A stretch of DNA of 64,000 nt from Neptunicoccus sediminis (lineage in GTDB: Bacteria > Pseudomonadota > Alphaproteobacteria > Rhodobacterales > Rhodobacteraceae). Where the stretch lies: assembly GCF_001719615.1 (NCBI RefSeq), contig NZ_MDVX01000003.1, positions 248,001 through 312,000 on the forward strand, written 5' to 3'. Shown here piece by piece: positions 45,346 to 55,275 of this stretch. The notes beneath the pieces were generated by a model, which was given only the letters and a program-made list of their open reading frames with translations, did not search any database and was not told the DNA's origin. The position numbers and the translations under genes were made by a program. How positions within the stretch are numbered: position 1 is the first letter of the stretch; each line of letters opens with the position of its first letter.

Positions 45346-48300
45346 TTACTCGGCTGCTTTCAGGGGCGGTTTGGGGCTGGCGGATAGCTCTGTCACCGGC
45401 GCAGGGCCTTCCACCGCGTCATCCCAGTGGATTTCCCCTGCACTGGCGTGACGCGCCTGTTTGCGCTGCCTGCGGTCCTGCGCAATGCGGCTGCCCCGAC
45501 CGCCCAGAACCGTTCCTGCCAGTGCGCCGGCACTATAGGCGCCGGTGGTGAACCAGACCCGCAGCGCCAGCATGGAAGGCGTGAACACCAGCGTCAGCAC
45601 CGTAGCAATGCCAAGTCCAAAGACCACCGCAGTGGCAAGTTGCTTCCACCACAGCGCGGTTGGTGCATCTATGGAATAACCGCCATTGTAAAAGTCGATA
45701 GACAGGCCGAACATCATCGGTGCCAGACCTGCCATTGTTGTGATGGTGGTCAGCAGAACGGGGCGGATGCGGTCCTCTGCGGTGCGCACAATCGCCTGTA
45801 GCCGCGGCATGTATTCCGCATATTCCTGATAGGTGTCGATCAGAACAATGTTGTTGTTCACCACGATTCCCGCCAGCGCCACAATACCAGTGCCTGTCAT
45901 GATAATCGAGAACGTCTGGTCCATCACCAGCATCCCGATCAGAACGCCTGTGGTGGACAGAACCACGGCCAACAGCACAAGGATGGAGTTGTAGACCGAG
46001 TTGAACTGCGCCAGCAAAATGACGAACATCAGGCCGAGCGCACCTGCGAAAGCCTTGCCAAGAAACGCTTCGGATTCCGCCTGATCCTGCTGGTCGCCCT
46101 GCCATGACCATTCCACACTGGGCGGCAAGGGGGAGTCCTCTTGCAGCCATTTTGTCATCGCCTCAATCGCCACATTCCCGTTAAGCGGCTTGGCCCCTTC
46201 CACATCGCCTGAAACGATGTCTCCGTCAGCGTCAACAAACAGTCCGGGTTCTATATCCGCTTTAACATCGAAATAGCGTTTGGTGTCGAAGCGGTCGATC
46301 TGTCCCAATTTGTCCACGGGCGTGCGGGTGATGAAATTGCTGAGCGGGATCAAACCCGAAGCGGTCCGCACCCGCAGCGTGTCAATGGTAGAGAGCAACC
46401 GGTCGTTTTCCGGCAGCCGCACGCGGATTTCGATTTCATCATCCGAACTGTCCACCCGCATGGTGTCGAGCATCAGACCACGGGTCACAAGCTGGACCAT
46501 CGCGCCCACTGACAGCACATCCGCGCCGTAGCGTCCGGCCTGTTCCACATCCACGTCGATCTGCCAGTCAATACCGGGCAGGGGGCGGGTGTCCTCGATT
46601 TTGATCAGCCCCGTGGTATTGTCGAATTTGCGCCGCACAATATCTGCTGCGGCTTGCAACTCTTCCCAATTATCCCCCGTTACCCGCAGGTTCAGCGGCT
46701 TGCCGGATGCAGGCCCCATCGCAGCCTCGGAAATTTCTGCCTGAATGCCCGGAACGGTTTTCAGACGCTCGTTGATGCGGTTCAGAATGTCGTTGCCGGA
46801 CCCACGGGGGCGTTCGGTCCATTTTACCAGTTCGATCTGCACCTGTCCGATACTGTCGGTCGGGGCAATGGCGCCGCCGGTGTTCTGGTTCAAACCGCCT
46901 TCTCCGGCAAAGGCAAACAGGCTCTCGACCCCGTCCACCTGCATAATCTCGGCTTCGACCTGACGGACCAGACTGTCCTTTTCTTCAAGGCTAAGATTGC
47001 CGCGGGCCCGCACATAGGCGATGGCTCGCTCCGGTTCGGTTTCAACGAAGAACTCCACGCCTTTGGAATGGGTGCCGAAATAGCCGAAAACCGAGACAAC
47101 AAAGAACCCGATTGCGGCAATTGTCACGATGGGCATCACCGGATTGCCTGCGATCAGGTGGATGACCCAGCCAAAGGGCGTGCGCTTGTAGCCGGCCTTT
47201 ATCTTCTTTTTCTTCTGCTGCGGCCCGAGCGATCCACCCGTCGCCGCCAGCGCCAGACAGCCCAGCAATATGGCGATGACAGCTCCGGCCATTTCGCCCC
47301 GCAACAGCATCAGGACTCCGTTGAACAGGATTACCGCGCTGAGAACCATCATAATCAGGCGCAAGGCCCAGTGGACCTTGGCGCGCAACCAGTCCGAAAC
47401 CCGCCCGAGAATGGCCGAAATCCGCCCCGCAACCCCGCCCACGACGGGCAGATAGACCAGCGCCACCAACAGGGAAGCGGACAGGACGAAGATCAGGGTG
47501 ACTGGCAGGTTGCCCATGAATTCACCCGGCACACCGGGCCAGAACAGCATTGGCAAAAAGGCACACAGGGTAGTGGCTGTAGAGGACACGATCGGCCAGA
47601 ACATCCGCTTTGCCGCCGCCGTATAAGCCCGCATCGGGCCGACACCGCGGGTGATTTCCTTATCGGCGTATTCCACCACCACAATGGCCCCGTCCACCAG
47701 CATTCCGACCGCAAGGATCAGGCCGAACATAACAATATTGGAAATCGAAATCCCTGCCACCGCCATGATTGCAAAGGACAACAGAAAAGAGGTGGGAATG
47801 GCAAAGCCCACCAGCAGCGCAGAACGTACGCCAAGGGCAGCCAGCACCACGATCATCACCAGCGCCACGGCCGTCAGGACCGAAGCCTCAAGCTGGCTGA
47901 CCATATCGGCCACATTGGTGCTTTCGTCCATAGAGTAGCTGACGGTGATACTGTCGCGCAATTCCTGTGGCCACTCCTGTTGCGCAGCCTCGACCGTGTC
48001 ACGCACCAGTTGTACCGCGTTGATCAGGTTGGTGCCCTTGCGTTTGACCACCTGCAAGGCCACGGTGGTCTGCCCGTTATAGCGCGCTGTGCCTACCTGA
48101 TCCTCAAAGGTCAGTCGAATATCGGCCAGATCGCCCAGCGTGATCACACGGTCGCCGTTCACCTTTACCGGCAGATTGTACACATCCTGCGGATCATCAA
48201 AGGCAGACGGGATCTTGACCGAAAACGCCCCGTTCGCGGTTTCCACTTCACCGGCGGCAATCAACTGGTTGTTGTTGGTGACAACATTGATCAACTCGCC

Positions 48301-48897
48301 AGCAGTGACGTTATATGCCTCCAGCTTCAGCGGGTCGATCAGCACCTCGAGCATTTCGTCCCGATGCCCCGCCAGTCCCGCCTCTAGCACGGGTGTCAGG
48401 GCCTCAACCTTGTCCTGCAAGTCTTTGACAACGCGTAACAAAGTGCGTTCGGGTATGGCGCCGGACAGGGACACCACAAGCACCGGAAACTCCGAGAAGT
48501 TAATCTCGTTGATCGTGGGTTGATCCGCGTCTTCGGGGAAATCGGCCTGCGCCTGATTAACCTTGTCGCGCACATCCGCTATGGTGGCGGATTTATCCCA
48601 GCCAAATTCAAACTCCAGCGCCACACCGCCATAGTTTTCTGCCGCCGTGCCAGAGATTTTCTTCAACCCGTCCAGATCGCGCAGCTTGCTTTCCAGCGGT
48701 TTGACCAACAGCTTTTCGCTATCTTCCGCCGAGATACCGGGAAACTGGACCGATACGAACAGGGCCGGAATGTCGATGTCCGGTTCACCCTCTTTGGGCA
48801 GGTTTACATAGGAAAACGTCCCCGCGCCCAGCGACAGGGCGATCAAGGCAAAGATCATCCGTGCGCGGGCAGAGGCCCAGTCGACGATACCGATCAT
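45346..48897 (-). CDS. RND efflux pump inner-membrane subunit (AcrB/HAE1-like)
   Basis: A 1183-residue proton-driven efflux transporter, longer than the usual 1030-1050. The typical N-terminus (MIGIVDWASARARMIF), porter-domain segments (VSVQFPGISAEDSE and DQPTINEINFSEFPV) and the TM4 region AVGMLVDGAIVVVEYADKE are visible. TM4 has one Asp with Gly next to it instead of the Asp-Asp pair of AcrB. The excess length comes partly from an extra hydrophobic stretch plus a Lys-rich loop (QQKKKKIKAGYKR) in the central linker and partly from an extended cytosolic tail. It overlaps the adaptor gene by four bases. Substrates are unknown. Confidence 0.93.
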   Translation of the reverse strand: MIGIVDWASARARMIFALIALSLGAGTFSYVNLPKEGEPDIDIPALFVSVQFPGISAEDSEKLLVKPLESKLRDLDGLKKISGTAAENYGGVALEFEFGWDKSATIADVRDKVNQAQADFPEDADQPTINEINFSEFPVLVVSLSGAIPERTLLRVVKDLQDKVEALTPVLEAGLAGHRDEMLEVLIDPLKLEAYNVTAGELINVVTNNNQLIAAGEVETANGAFSVKIPSAFDDPQDVYNLPVKVNGDRVITLGDLADIRLTFEDQVGTARYNGQTTVALQVVKRKGTNLINAVQLVRDTVEAAQQEWPQELRDSITVSYSMDESTNVADMVSQLEASVLTAVALVMIVVLAALGVRSALLVGFAIPTSFLLSFAIMAVAGISISNIVMFGLILAVGMLVDGAIVVVEYADKEITRGVGPMRAYTAAAKRMFWPIVSSTATTLCAFLPMLFWPGVPGEFMGNLPVTLIFVLSASLLVALVYLPVVGGVAGRISAILGRVSDWLRAKVHWALRLIMMVLSAVILFNGVLMLLRGEMAGAVIAILLGCLALAATGGSLGPQQKKKKIKAGYKRTPFGWVIHLIAGNPVMPIVTIAAIGFFVVSVFGYFGTHSKGVEFFVETEPERAIAYVRARGNLSLEEKDSLVRQVEAEIMQVDGVESLFAFAGEGGLNQNTGGAIAPTDSIGQVQIELVKWTERPRGSGNDILNRINERLKTVPGIQAEISEAAMGPASGKPLNLRVTGDNWEELQAAADIVRRKFDNTTGLIKIEDTRPLPGIDWQIDVDVEQAGRYGADVLSVGAMVQLVTRGLMLDTMRVDSSDDEIEIRVRLPENDRLLSTIDTLRVRTASGLIPLSNFITRTPVDKLGQIDRFDTKRYFDVKADIEPGLFVDADGDIVSGDVEGAKPLNGNVAIEAMTKWLQEDSPLPPSVEWSWQGDQQDQAESEAFLGKAFAGALGLMFVILLAQFNSVYNSILVLLAVVLSTTGVLIGMLVMDQTFSIIMTGTGIVALAGIVVNNNIVLIDTYQEYAEYMPRLQAIVRTAEDRIRPVLLTTITTMAGLAPMMFGLSIDFYNGGYSIDAPTALWWKQLATAVVFGLGIATVLTLVFTPSMLALRVWFTTGAYSAGALAGTVLGGRGSRIAQDRRQRKQARHASAGEIHWDDAVEGPAPVTELSASPKPPLKAAE

Positions 48898-49985
48898 GAC
48901 GCATCCTTTTGATAGGTCACGGTCACACGGCGCCCGCTTACGACATATTCCTGCCCGACGATGATCACATCCGCCTGTTCCGGCAGACCGCCGACCCAGA
49001 CCCCGTCAGGGCTTTCGTTCAGGATGCTTACCTGTTTGAACGCCGCCGTTTCCCCATCCACAATGCGCACGCCAAGCTGCCCCTGATCGTTCAGGGTCAG
49101 CGCAGATTGGGGCAGCAGGTGTCCGGTTTCACCGTGCAACGCAATGTAGATTTCCGCGGTGGAACCGTCGCGGATGGACAGGTCTTCGTTTGGCACCGTC
49201 ACTTCGACGCGGAAAGTCCGTGTCAGCGGATCGGCACTGCGGGAAATGAAGGTCAGCTTGCCTTGTACCTGCTGCCCGCCGATCAGCCGCGCCCCCGCAG
49301 GGCCGCCAACCGAAATCCGCTGCACCTGTTGTTCCGTGGCATAGCCCACTAGTTTGATCGGATTAAGCGCAATTACCCGCGCACAGGTGCCGCCGGTTTG
49401 CAGCAAGGCGCCAAATTCCGCCGTATCGGATTCCAGCAGACCGGAAAACGGCGCGTGAATCTCCAGTTGTTCCAGTTCCTTCTTAGCCCGCTCCACCACC
49501 GCTTGGGCCGCTTGCAGGGCAGCAACGCGGGAGATCGCAGTGGTTTCGGACGCATAGCCTTTTTGCACCAGACTGGCAGAGACATTGTTATTGGCCTGCG
49601 CCTCGGCCAGACGGGCCTCGGCTTCTGACAGGGTTGCCTCTCGGGTGCCGGGGTCCAGTTTGCACAGCAACTCCCCTTCACCGATCAGCGTTCCGGCCCG
49701 CAAAGGCGGTGAGATCACCTGCCCGCTGGTCTCGGCCTTTACGTCCAACAGGCGAAAGGCCGCCGTCTGTCCGCGCAACACAATGCCACGGGCCACCGGC
49801 TGGGCCTCGGATTTTTTCACCAGCACGGAAACCGGCGGCTTGTCTTCAATACCGTTTTCGACCGTTTCCTGCGCAGGCGGCTCTGTCTCGGCCCCGGCAA
49901 ATGCCAGCAGGGCCTCCCGCTCAAGAATGAGCATATAGGTAAAAGCACAGACGAGCGCGGCTGTCAGCAACGGGGTAAAGCGCAT
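48894..49985 (-). CDS. RND efflux periplasmic adaptor (membrane fusion protein)
   Basis: A 363-residue adaptor linking the RND pump to an outer-membrane channel. An N-terminal membrane anchor (MRFTPLLTAALVCAFTYMLIL) is followed by a lipoyl-like half (ETSGQVISPPLRAGTLIGEGELLCKLD), a helical hairpin (EATLSEAEARLAEAQ and AALQAAQAVVERAKKEL), the second lipoyl half (IHAPFSGLLES) and beta-barrel/membrane-proximal domains. The ATG at 49985 has AGAGG seven bases upstream. The frame stays open to 50255, but that extension has no similarity and overlaps the opposite gene. No outer-membrane TolC gene is adjacent. Confidence 0.92.
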   Translation of the reverse strand: MRFTPLLTAALVCAFTYMLILEREALLAFAGAETEPPAQETVENGIEDKPPVSVLVKKSEAQPVARGIVLRGQTAAFRLLDVKAETSGQVISPPLRAGTLIGEGELLCKLDPGTREATLSEAEARLAEAQANNNVSASLVQKGYASETTAISRVAALQAAQAVVERAKKELEQLEIHAPFSGLLESDTAEFGALLQTGGTCARVIALNPIKLVGYATEQQVQRISVGGPAGARLIGGQQVQGKLTFISRSADPLTRTFRVEVTVPNEDLSIRDGSTAEIYIALHGETGHLLPQSALTLNDQGQLGVRIVDGETAAFKQVSILNESPDGVWVGGLPEQADVIIVGQEYVVSGRRVTVTYQKDAS

Positions 49986-50198
49986 GTAGAAACCTCTTTG
50001 CATCGCAGCACCCATTGCGCAGCGATTGGCGTAAATAAGCAGTGCTCTCTGAATAGGGGCGTGAACCCTTGCTGACAAGGACAGCTTGCACGTCAAGGGG
50101 CCATTTCTGCGCCTCTGCGGGGGGTTCTTGCAAATGCGCCTTGGCAAACTTGCCCGCTTCGCAGTATTGTCCGCCCGAATTCGGGTCAGGAGACAACT

Positions 50199-50870
50199 GT
50201 GAGCGATAGCGATTCCTTTATTGAAGAAGTCACCGAGGAAGTTCGGCGCGACCAACTATATAAATACGTGCGCAGATACGGCTGGATTGCTGTTGTGCTG
50301 GTGGTTGGTGCAGTTGGTGTGACAGGTTTTCTGGAATGGCAAAAGGCAAGTCTGGCCGCAGATGCGCAAGCCCGTGGTGATCAATTCGCCGCCGCGCTTG
50401 ACGCCGATGACCCTGCTGCACGGGCAGAGGCACTGGCCGCACTGACCGCCAATTCCGGTCCGGCTGCGGTGATCGTAGAATTGCGCCGCGCCGCAGAACT
50501 GGCCGAGGCCGGGGATGTAGACGGGGCTGTCGCCGCCTATGACGGGGTTGCCAACAGCGCTGCCGGTCCGGTTTATACGGAACTGGCACGGCTGAAATCA
50601 GTCATCCTGCAAGGCACGGCAATGGATGCTGCCGCACGTCAGGCCGAACTGGAATCGCTGGCTGCACCGGGTGCGATTTATCGTCCGCTGGCGCTTGAGC
50701 AACAGGCGATTTCCGCGCTGGCAGCCGATGATAAGGACACCGCAATCGCGCTTTACGCAGAGCTGGTACAGGACAGCGAGTCAACAGACGCGCTGCGCAA
50801 CCGTGCCTCACAGGTTCTGGTGGCCCTTGATGCGGAAATTCCGGCAATGTCCCAATTGCTTTCCGAGTAA
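50199..50870 (+). CDS. YfgM-like membrane-anchored TPR protein
   Basis: A 223-residue protein with a cytosolic acidic N-terminus (DSFIEEVTEEVRRDQLYKYVRRYGW), one transmembrane helix (IAVVLVVGAVGVTGFLEW, about 30-47) and a periplasmic Ala-rich helical domain with TPR-like repeats. In E. coli the YfgM protein sits before bamB and der and is a chaperone partner of the Sec translocon. Here the same order yfgM-bamB-der is kept. The GTG start at 50199 has AGGAG seven bases ahead. Confidence 0.88.
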   Translation: MSDSDSFIEEVTEEVRRDQLYKYVRRYGWIAVVLVVGAVGVTGFLEWQKASLAADAQARGDQFAAALDADDPAARAEALAALTANSGPAAVIVELRRAAELAEAGDVDGAVAAYDGVANSAAGPVYTELARLKSVILQGTAMDAAARQAELESLAAPGAIYRPLALEQQAISALAADDKDTAIALYAELVQDSESTDALRNRASQVLVALDAEIPAMSQLLSE

Positions 50871-50882
50871 AAAAAGGCACAA

Positions 50883-52271
50883 TTGCAGTTACAACAGGAT
50901 CAATCCAAGATCGGGGCCGAGCAAGTGGTAAGCAGTCGTAATTTAACAAAAACAAGCAAACTCGGACGTGCCGTCGTGGTATCTCTGCTGCTTGGAACCG
51001 CGCTTGTGGCCTGTTCCCAACAGGAACCGCCCTTGCCGGGCGAGCGGCTGGACCTGCGCGAACCCTTCCTGCCCGAAGGGGCAGGGACGGAACCCGCTCG
51101 GGTTGACCGACTGGCCCTGCGCGCGCCCGCTGTAAACGCTGAGTGGACCCACCGCAACGGCTCGGCGCAGCATCTGATCCGCCATCCCGCACTCGGGCGC
51201 AGCCTGTCGCGGGTCTGGAGCGTTGGGATCGGTGCGGGCAACAGCCGCAAAAATGCCATCACCGCCAGCCCTGTGATTGGCGGCGGGCGTATCTATTCGA
51301 TGGATTCCGCCGGTTCACTGCGGGCATTCACCCTTGCGGGGCAGCCTGTCTGGACTCGTGACCTGACCCCGCCGAATGAGAAAAAAGGCGAGGCATCGGG
51401 CGGCGGTGTTGTGTATTCCAACGGGCTGCTTGCGATCACCACGGGCTATGGCGAGGTGATCCTGGCGGACGCGGCCACAGGCGCCATCCGCTGGCGTCAC
51501 CAGATGACGGGCGCCATTTCCAGCGATCCGCTCATCGTGGGCGATGTGGTTGTAGCGGTTGCCCGTAACAACGTTGCAATCGGACTGGATATATCTAACG
51601 GACGCCTGCTGTGGCAACAGATCAGTCCGGGCGATACCTCGGGCATCGCGGGGGCAGGCGCTCCGGCGGCGGCTGGTAAACTTGCCGTTCTGCCTTTTGC
51701 ATCCGGTGAAATCGTCGGAGCCGTCACCAGCAACGGGTTGCGGGCGTGGTCCGCAACCGTCACGGGCAGCAATAAGGGGCAGGCGCGTAATCTGGTCTCC
51801 GACATCTCCGGCGATCCCGTGATTGATGGCACAACACTTTATGTTGCCAACCAGTCAGGCCGCCTTGCGGCGCTTGACCGGCGCTCGGGTGACCGGCTCT
51901 GGACCGCCAAAGACGGCTCTTACTCTCCGGTTTGGCCTGCGGGCGGTGCGGTCTTCATGATCACCGACCGCTTTGCCGTTAAGCGGTTGAACGCATCGGA
52001 CGGAACCGAGGTCTGGTCGGCCGAACTCCCTGATTTCAAAGCAGAACGGGATCGCCGCAAGCGGGCAACCTATGCCTATTTCGGGCCGGTTCTGGCGGGC
52101 GGACAGTTGTGGGTTGCGGGCAGCGACGGATTGTTGCGCAGCTATAATCCGGCGGATGGCGCGTTGACCGGAACGGTGGAAATTCCCGGCGGTGCGGCCT
52201 CTCAACCGGCAATCGCGGGTGGCAAATTCTACATCTTCTCGGCCAATGGCCAGTTGCACGCCTATCAATAA
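50883..52271 (+). CDS. bamB: Outer membrane assembly lipoprotein BamB (PQQ-like beta-propeller)
   Basis: Scaffold lipoprotein of the BAM complex that inserts beta-barrel proteins into the outer membrane. The lipoprotein signal ends in LGTALVAC, and the rest (about 400 residues) consists of PQQ-type blades such as SAGSLRAFTLAGQPVWTRDL, LLAITTGYGEVILADAATGAIRW and TLYVANQSGRLAALDRRSGDRLW. It starts 12 bases after the YfgM-like gene. I give the TTG at 50883, which has AAGG before it. A GTG at 50925 would give a shorter and more ordinary signal peptide and is an equal alternative. Confidence 0.88.
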   Translation: MQLQQDQSKIGAEQVVSSRNLTKTSKLGRAVVVSLLLGTALVACSQQEPPLPGERLDLREPFLPEGAGTEPARVDRLALRAPAVNAEWTHRNGSAQHLIRHPALGRSLSRVWSVGIGAGNSRKNAITASPVIGGGRIYSMDSAGSLRAFTLAGQPVWTRDLTPPNEKKGEASGGGVVYSNGLLAITTGYGEVILADAATGAIRWRHQMTGAISSDPLIVGDVVVAVARNNVAIGLDISNGRLLWQQISPGDTSGIAGAGAPAAAGKLAVLPFASGEIVGAVTSNGLRAWSATVTGSNKGQARNLVSDISGDPVIDGTTLYVANQSGRLAALDRRSGDRLWTAKDGSYSPVWPAGGAVFMITDRFAVKRLNASDGTEVWSAELPDFKAERDRRKRATYAYFGPVLAGGQLWVAGSDGLLRSYNPADGALTGTVEIPGGAASQPAIAGGKFYIFSANGQLHAYQ

Positions 52272-52334
52272 GCCTTTCCAATAGGGTTGCGATCCGTTAG
52301 AGCGCGGTTTCAACCCATACACAGGTTTCTAGTT

Positions 52335-53828
52335 ATGTCTTTTACGCTGGCCATAGTCGGGCGTCCCAACGTTGGTAAATCCACTCTGTTCAACCGTCTG
52401 GTTGGACGCAAACTCGCGCTGGTTGACGACCAGCCGGGGGTCACGCGCGACCTGCGCGAAGGCGATGCCCGCCTTGGCCCGCTGCGCTTTACGGTGATCG
52501 ACACCGCCGGTTTGGAAGAAGCCACCGACGAAAGCCTGCAAGGGCGGATGCGGATGCTGACCGAACGGGCCGTCGAAATGGCCGACATCTGTCTGTTCAT
52601 GATGGATGCCCGCGCCGGTGTTATGCCCGCCGATCAGGTGTTTGCCGAAATCCTGCGCAAGAAATCCGCGCGGGTGATCCTTGCCGCGAACAAGGCCGAA
52701 GGCAAAGCCGGCGAGACCGGATATTACGATGCGTTTTCCCTTGGTCTGGGCGAACCTGTGCAGCTTTCTGCCGAACACGGCGAGGGCATGGACGATCTGC
52801 TGCGGATGCTGGAACCGCTGGCCAAGGAATTTGAAGACCGCCAGATCGAACCGGAAACCGATGTGGATGTCTCCGACGAGCATGAGGATTTTGAGGATGA
52901 GGATGTGGAAATCACCTATTCCGCCTCCAGACCCCTGCAAATTGCGGTGGTTGGCCGCCCGAATGCGGGTAAATCCACGCTGATCAACAAAATTCTCGGT
53001 CAGGACAAACTGCTGACCGGCCCTGAAGCGGGCATCACCCGTGATGCGATTTCGACCAATGCCAACTGGGACGGTATTCCGTTTCGGATCTGGGATACCG
53101 CCGGAATGCGCAAGCGGGCCAAAGTGCAGGAAAAGCTGGAAAAGCTCTCCGTCTCCGATGGGCTGCGCGCGGTCAAATTCTCCGAAGTCGTGGTGGTCCT
53201 GCTTGATGTAGACATCCCGTTTGAACAGCAGGACCTGCGTATTGCCGATCTTGCCGAACGGGAAGGCCGCGCTGTTGTGGTTGCGGTGAACAAATGGGAT
53301 CTGGAAGACGACAAACAGGCTAAGCTGAAGGAATTGCGCGAAAGCTTCACCCGTTTGCTGCCCCAGTTGCGCGGCGCACCGATGGTGACGGTTTCCGCAC
53401 GCACCGGCAAGGGGCTGGACCGTCTGCACGCCGCAATCCTGAGCGCGCATAAAGTCTGGAACCGGCGGATCAGCACGGCGCGTCTGAACCGCTGGCTGAC
53501 CGGAATGCTAGAGGCGCACCCGCCACCCGCACCGGGCGGTCGCCGCATCCGCCTGCGCTACATGACACAAGTAAAGACCAGACCGCCGAGCTTTGTGATT
53601 ATGTGTTCGCATCCGGATCTGGTTCCTGAAAGTTATAACCGTTATCTTATCAATGGCTTGCGGGCCGATCTTGATATGCCTGGAACACCGATCCGCCTGT
53701 TCATGCGCAGTCAGTCGGACAAAAACCCGTATCGGGACAAGAAAGAAAAGAAAGTGACCAAGTTGAACAAACACACCGAAGGTCGCTATCGCAAAGAGGC
53801 CGGACGGGGCGTCAAACCCAAGTCTTAA
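52335..53828 (+). CDS. der: Ribosome biogenesis GTPase Der (EngA)
   Basis: Double GTPase needed for maturation of the 50S ribosomal subunit. The 497-residue protein has two complete G domains: GRPNVGKST and DTAGLEE with NKAEGK in the first, [19 protein letters not shown] and NKWD in the second (about residues 200-370). A C-terminal KH-like domain ([21 protein letters not shown]) and a Lys/Arg-rich tail follow. An acidic stretch ([15 protein letters not shown]) links the G domains. The ATG at 52335 gives the standard [15 protein letters not shown] start; 16 codons more upstream are not supported. Confidence 0.98.
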   Translation: MSFTLAIVGRPNVGKSTLFNRLVGRKLALVDDQPGVTRDLREGDARLGPLRFTVIDTAGLEEATDESLQGRMRMLTERAVEMADICLFMMDARAGVMPADQVFAEILRKKSARVILAANKAEGKAGETGYYDAFSLGLGEPVQLSAEHGEGMDDLLRMLEPLAKEFEDRQIEPETDVDVSDEHEDFEDEDVEITYSASRPLQIAVVGRPNAGKSTLINKILGQDKLLTGPEAGITRDAISTNANWDGIPFRIWDTAGMRKRAKVQEKLEKLSVSDGLRAVKFSEVVVVLLDVDIPFEQQDLRIADLAEREGRAVVVAVNKWDLEDDKQAKLKELRESFTRLLPQLRGAPMVTVSARTGKGLDRLHAAILSAHKVWNRRISTARLNRWLTGMLEAHPPPAPGGRRIRLRYMTQVKTRPPSFVIMCSHPDLVPESYNRYLINGLRADLDMPGTPIRLFMRSQSDKNPYRDKKEKKVTKLNKHTEGRYRKEAGRGVKPKS

Positions 53829-53852
53829 AACGGCTTCTTCTGGCAAAAAATA

Positions 53853-53892
53853 TCCCCGCCGGAGGCTCCCGTACTCTCGGGCTCCGGCGGGA
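53853..53892 (-). terminator. Terminator after the first sulfatase gene
   Basis: The stem CCCGCCGGAG / CTCCGGCGGG with an inner CCCG / CGGG hairpin starts right after the sulfatase stop codon. It is followed on the minus strand by ATATTTTTTG, so it ends the minus-strand transcript. It may also act on der. Confidence 0.85.
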
Positions 53893-55257
53893 TCAGTTGG
53901 CAGGCTCTGCCATGTCCTCGGGCAGTAGCGCCATAAACTCTTCGCGTAATGCCAGCGCACGTGCATTTCCGGTGCCGCCAGCCAGCAGGTTGTCATGCTC
54001 GAATGGATCACGCTGGTGATCATAAAGTTCCTCTGAACCGTCCCAGTAGAAAATATAGCGATGTGTGGCGCTGCGCAGGGATAGCGCGGTCTGTGCCAGA
54101 CCCTCCTTGCTCTGCTGCGTCCAGACCGATCCTGCATACCCGCGCATCGCCGCAGTTTCGCCTTTTAGCAGCGGCAGCAGGTTCTGACCGGAAAACTGCG
54201 GCACAGGGGGCTGTCCCGCCACTGCCATCAGCGTCGGGGCAATATCAATCAGCGACACCGGCTCGTCGTAGCGTCCTGCTGCAATCTGCGGTCCCGCGAT
54301 CATCAAGGGCACTCGCAAGGACCGCTCCCACAGGGTGAATTTGTGAAATGCCAGCTTTTCGCCCAGTTGATAGCCGTGATCGGACCAGAGTAACAGGGTT
54401 GTATTCTCCCACAGACCCGCATCGTCCATATGGTCCAGCACCCGCCCAAGCAGATAATCCGCATAGGCGACAGAGGCGAGATAGGCTTTGAGAAAATCCT
54501 GATATTCCCCTGTCCGGCTGACGATGCGGCGGAACTGGGCGCGGCTGTTGGCATAGGCCTTGCCAGCGGCGGACAGGCCTGATTGGGGCGCCTCTGCCGT
54601 TGGGTCAAAGCTGTTTTGCCCCAGCCCCGGTGGGTTGGCCACTGTGTCGGGCAACATGTCAAAAAACCGCTGCGGCACCACGAAGGGCAGGTGCGGACGG
54701 TAGAGCCCCAAGGCCCAGAACTGCCCCTGACTGCCGCGTTCCATCCGCGCAATCATCGCACTGGTGTTTGCATCGTCGTACAGATCATCGCCATCGGGAA
54801 TGGCCCCGAAGTCTATGGAGGGGCCGAACTTGCCGGTTTTCGCCAGACGGCTGATCGGCGGGAACAGTTCCGAATTGCTTTGGGGGAAACTGTCCCAATC
54901 TTCATAGTCGAACTGCGGCTTGTTGACATGGAACACTTTGCCAAGCCCGTGGGTTTCAAATCCGGCGCTGCGCATCCGACCGATCAGAGAGAGCCGTTTG
55001 CCCTTTGCGTAATGGTGGTGCCACTTGTGTTTATTCTCATAAACGCCTGTTTCCCAAGGGTTTTGCCCGAAAAGCGCTGCGGTTCGTGCGGGGGAGCAGG
55101 CAGGCGCCGGACTATAGGCTTGGGTAAACACGGCGGCGCGTTTTGCCAGCCGTGACAGGTTCGGCGTTATCGCATCCGGATGCCCGCCAAGGGGTTCGAT
55201 CCAGTCGTTCAAATCCTCGATCGAGAACAGCAGGATATTCTGGTGCGGCTTATCCAT
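53893..55257 (-). CDS. Sulfatase, iduronate-2-sulfatase-like, cytosolic (copy B)
   Basis: A 454-residue type I sulfatase. The catalytic Cys54 lies in APACSPARTAALFG, the CxPxR motif whose Cys is converted to formylglycine. Other family blocks are ILLFSIEDLNDWIEPLGGHP at the N-terminus, FWALGLYRPHLPFVVP, LLLWSDHGYQLGEK with metal-site Asp-His, and KFTLWERSLRVPLMIAG. It has no signal peptide, so it should act on a sulfate ester taken up into the cell. The first metal-site Asp of most sulfatases is Glu here (IED). The gene starts 18 bases after its paralogue, and the pair is co-transcribed. The substrate is unknown. Confidence 0.9.
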   Translation of the reverse strand: MDKPHQNILLFSIEDLNDWIEPLGGHPDAITPNLSRLAKRAAVFTQAYSPAPACSPARTAALFGQNPWETGVYENKHKWHHHYAKGKRLSLIGRMRSAGFETHGLGKVFHVNKPQFDYEDWDSFPQSNSELFPPISRLAKTGKFGPSIDFGAIPDGDDLYDDANTSAMIARMERGSQGQFWALGLYRPHLPFVVPQRFFDMLPDTVANPPGLGQNSFDPTAEAPQSGLSAAGKAYANSRAQFRRIVSRTGEYQDFLKAYLASVAYADYLLGRVLDHMDDAGLWENTTLLLWSDHGYQLGEKLAFHKFTLWERSLRVPLMIAGPQIAAGRYDEPVSLIDIAPTLMAVAGQPPVPQFSGQNLLPLLKGETAAMRGYAGSVWTQQSKEGLAQTALSLRSATHRYIFYWDGSEELYDHQRDPFEHDNLLAGGTGNARALALREEFMALLPEDMAEPAN

Positions 55258-55275
55258 GATTTTTAACCATGACGC

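Noticed and set aside
46654-48387. 577-codon open frame opposite the RND permease gene
   Set aside because: His/Arg/Gln-rich antisense shadow; the permease frame on the other strand has clear family motifs.
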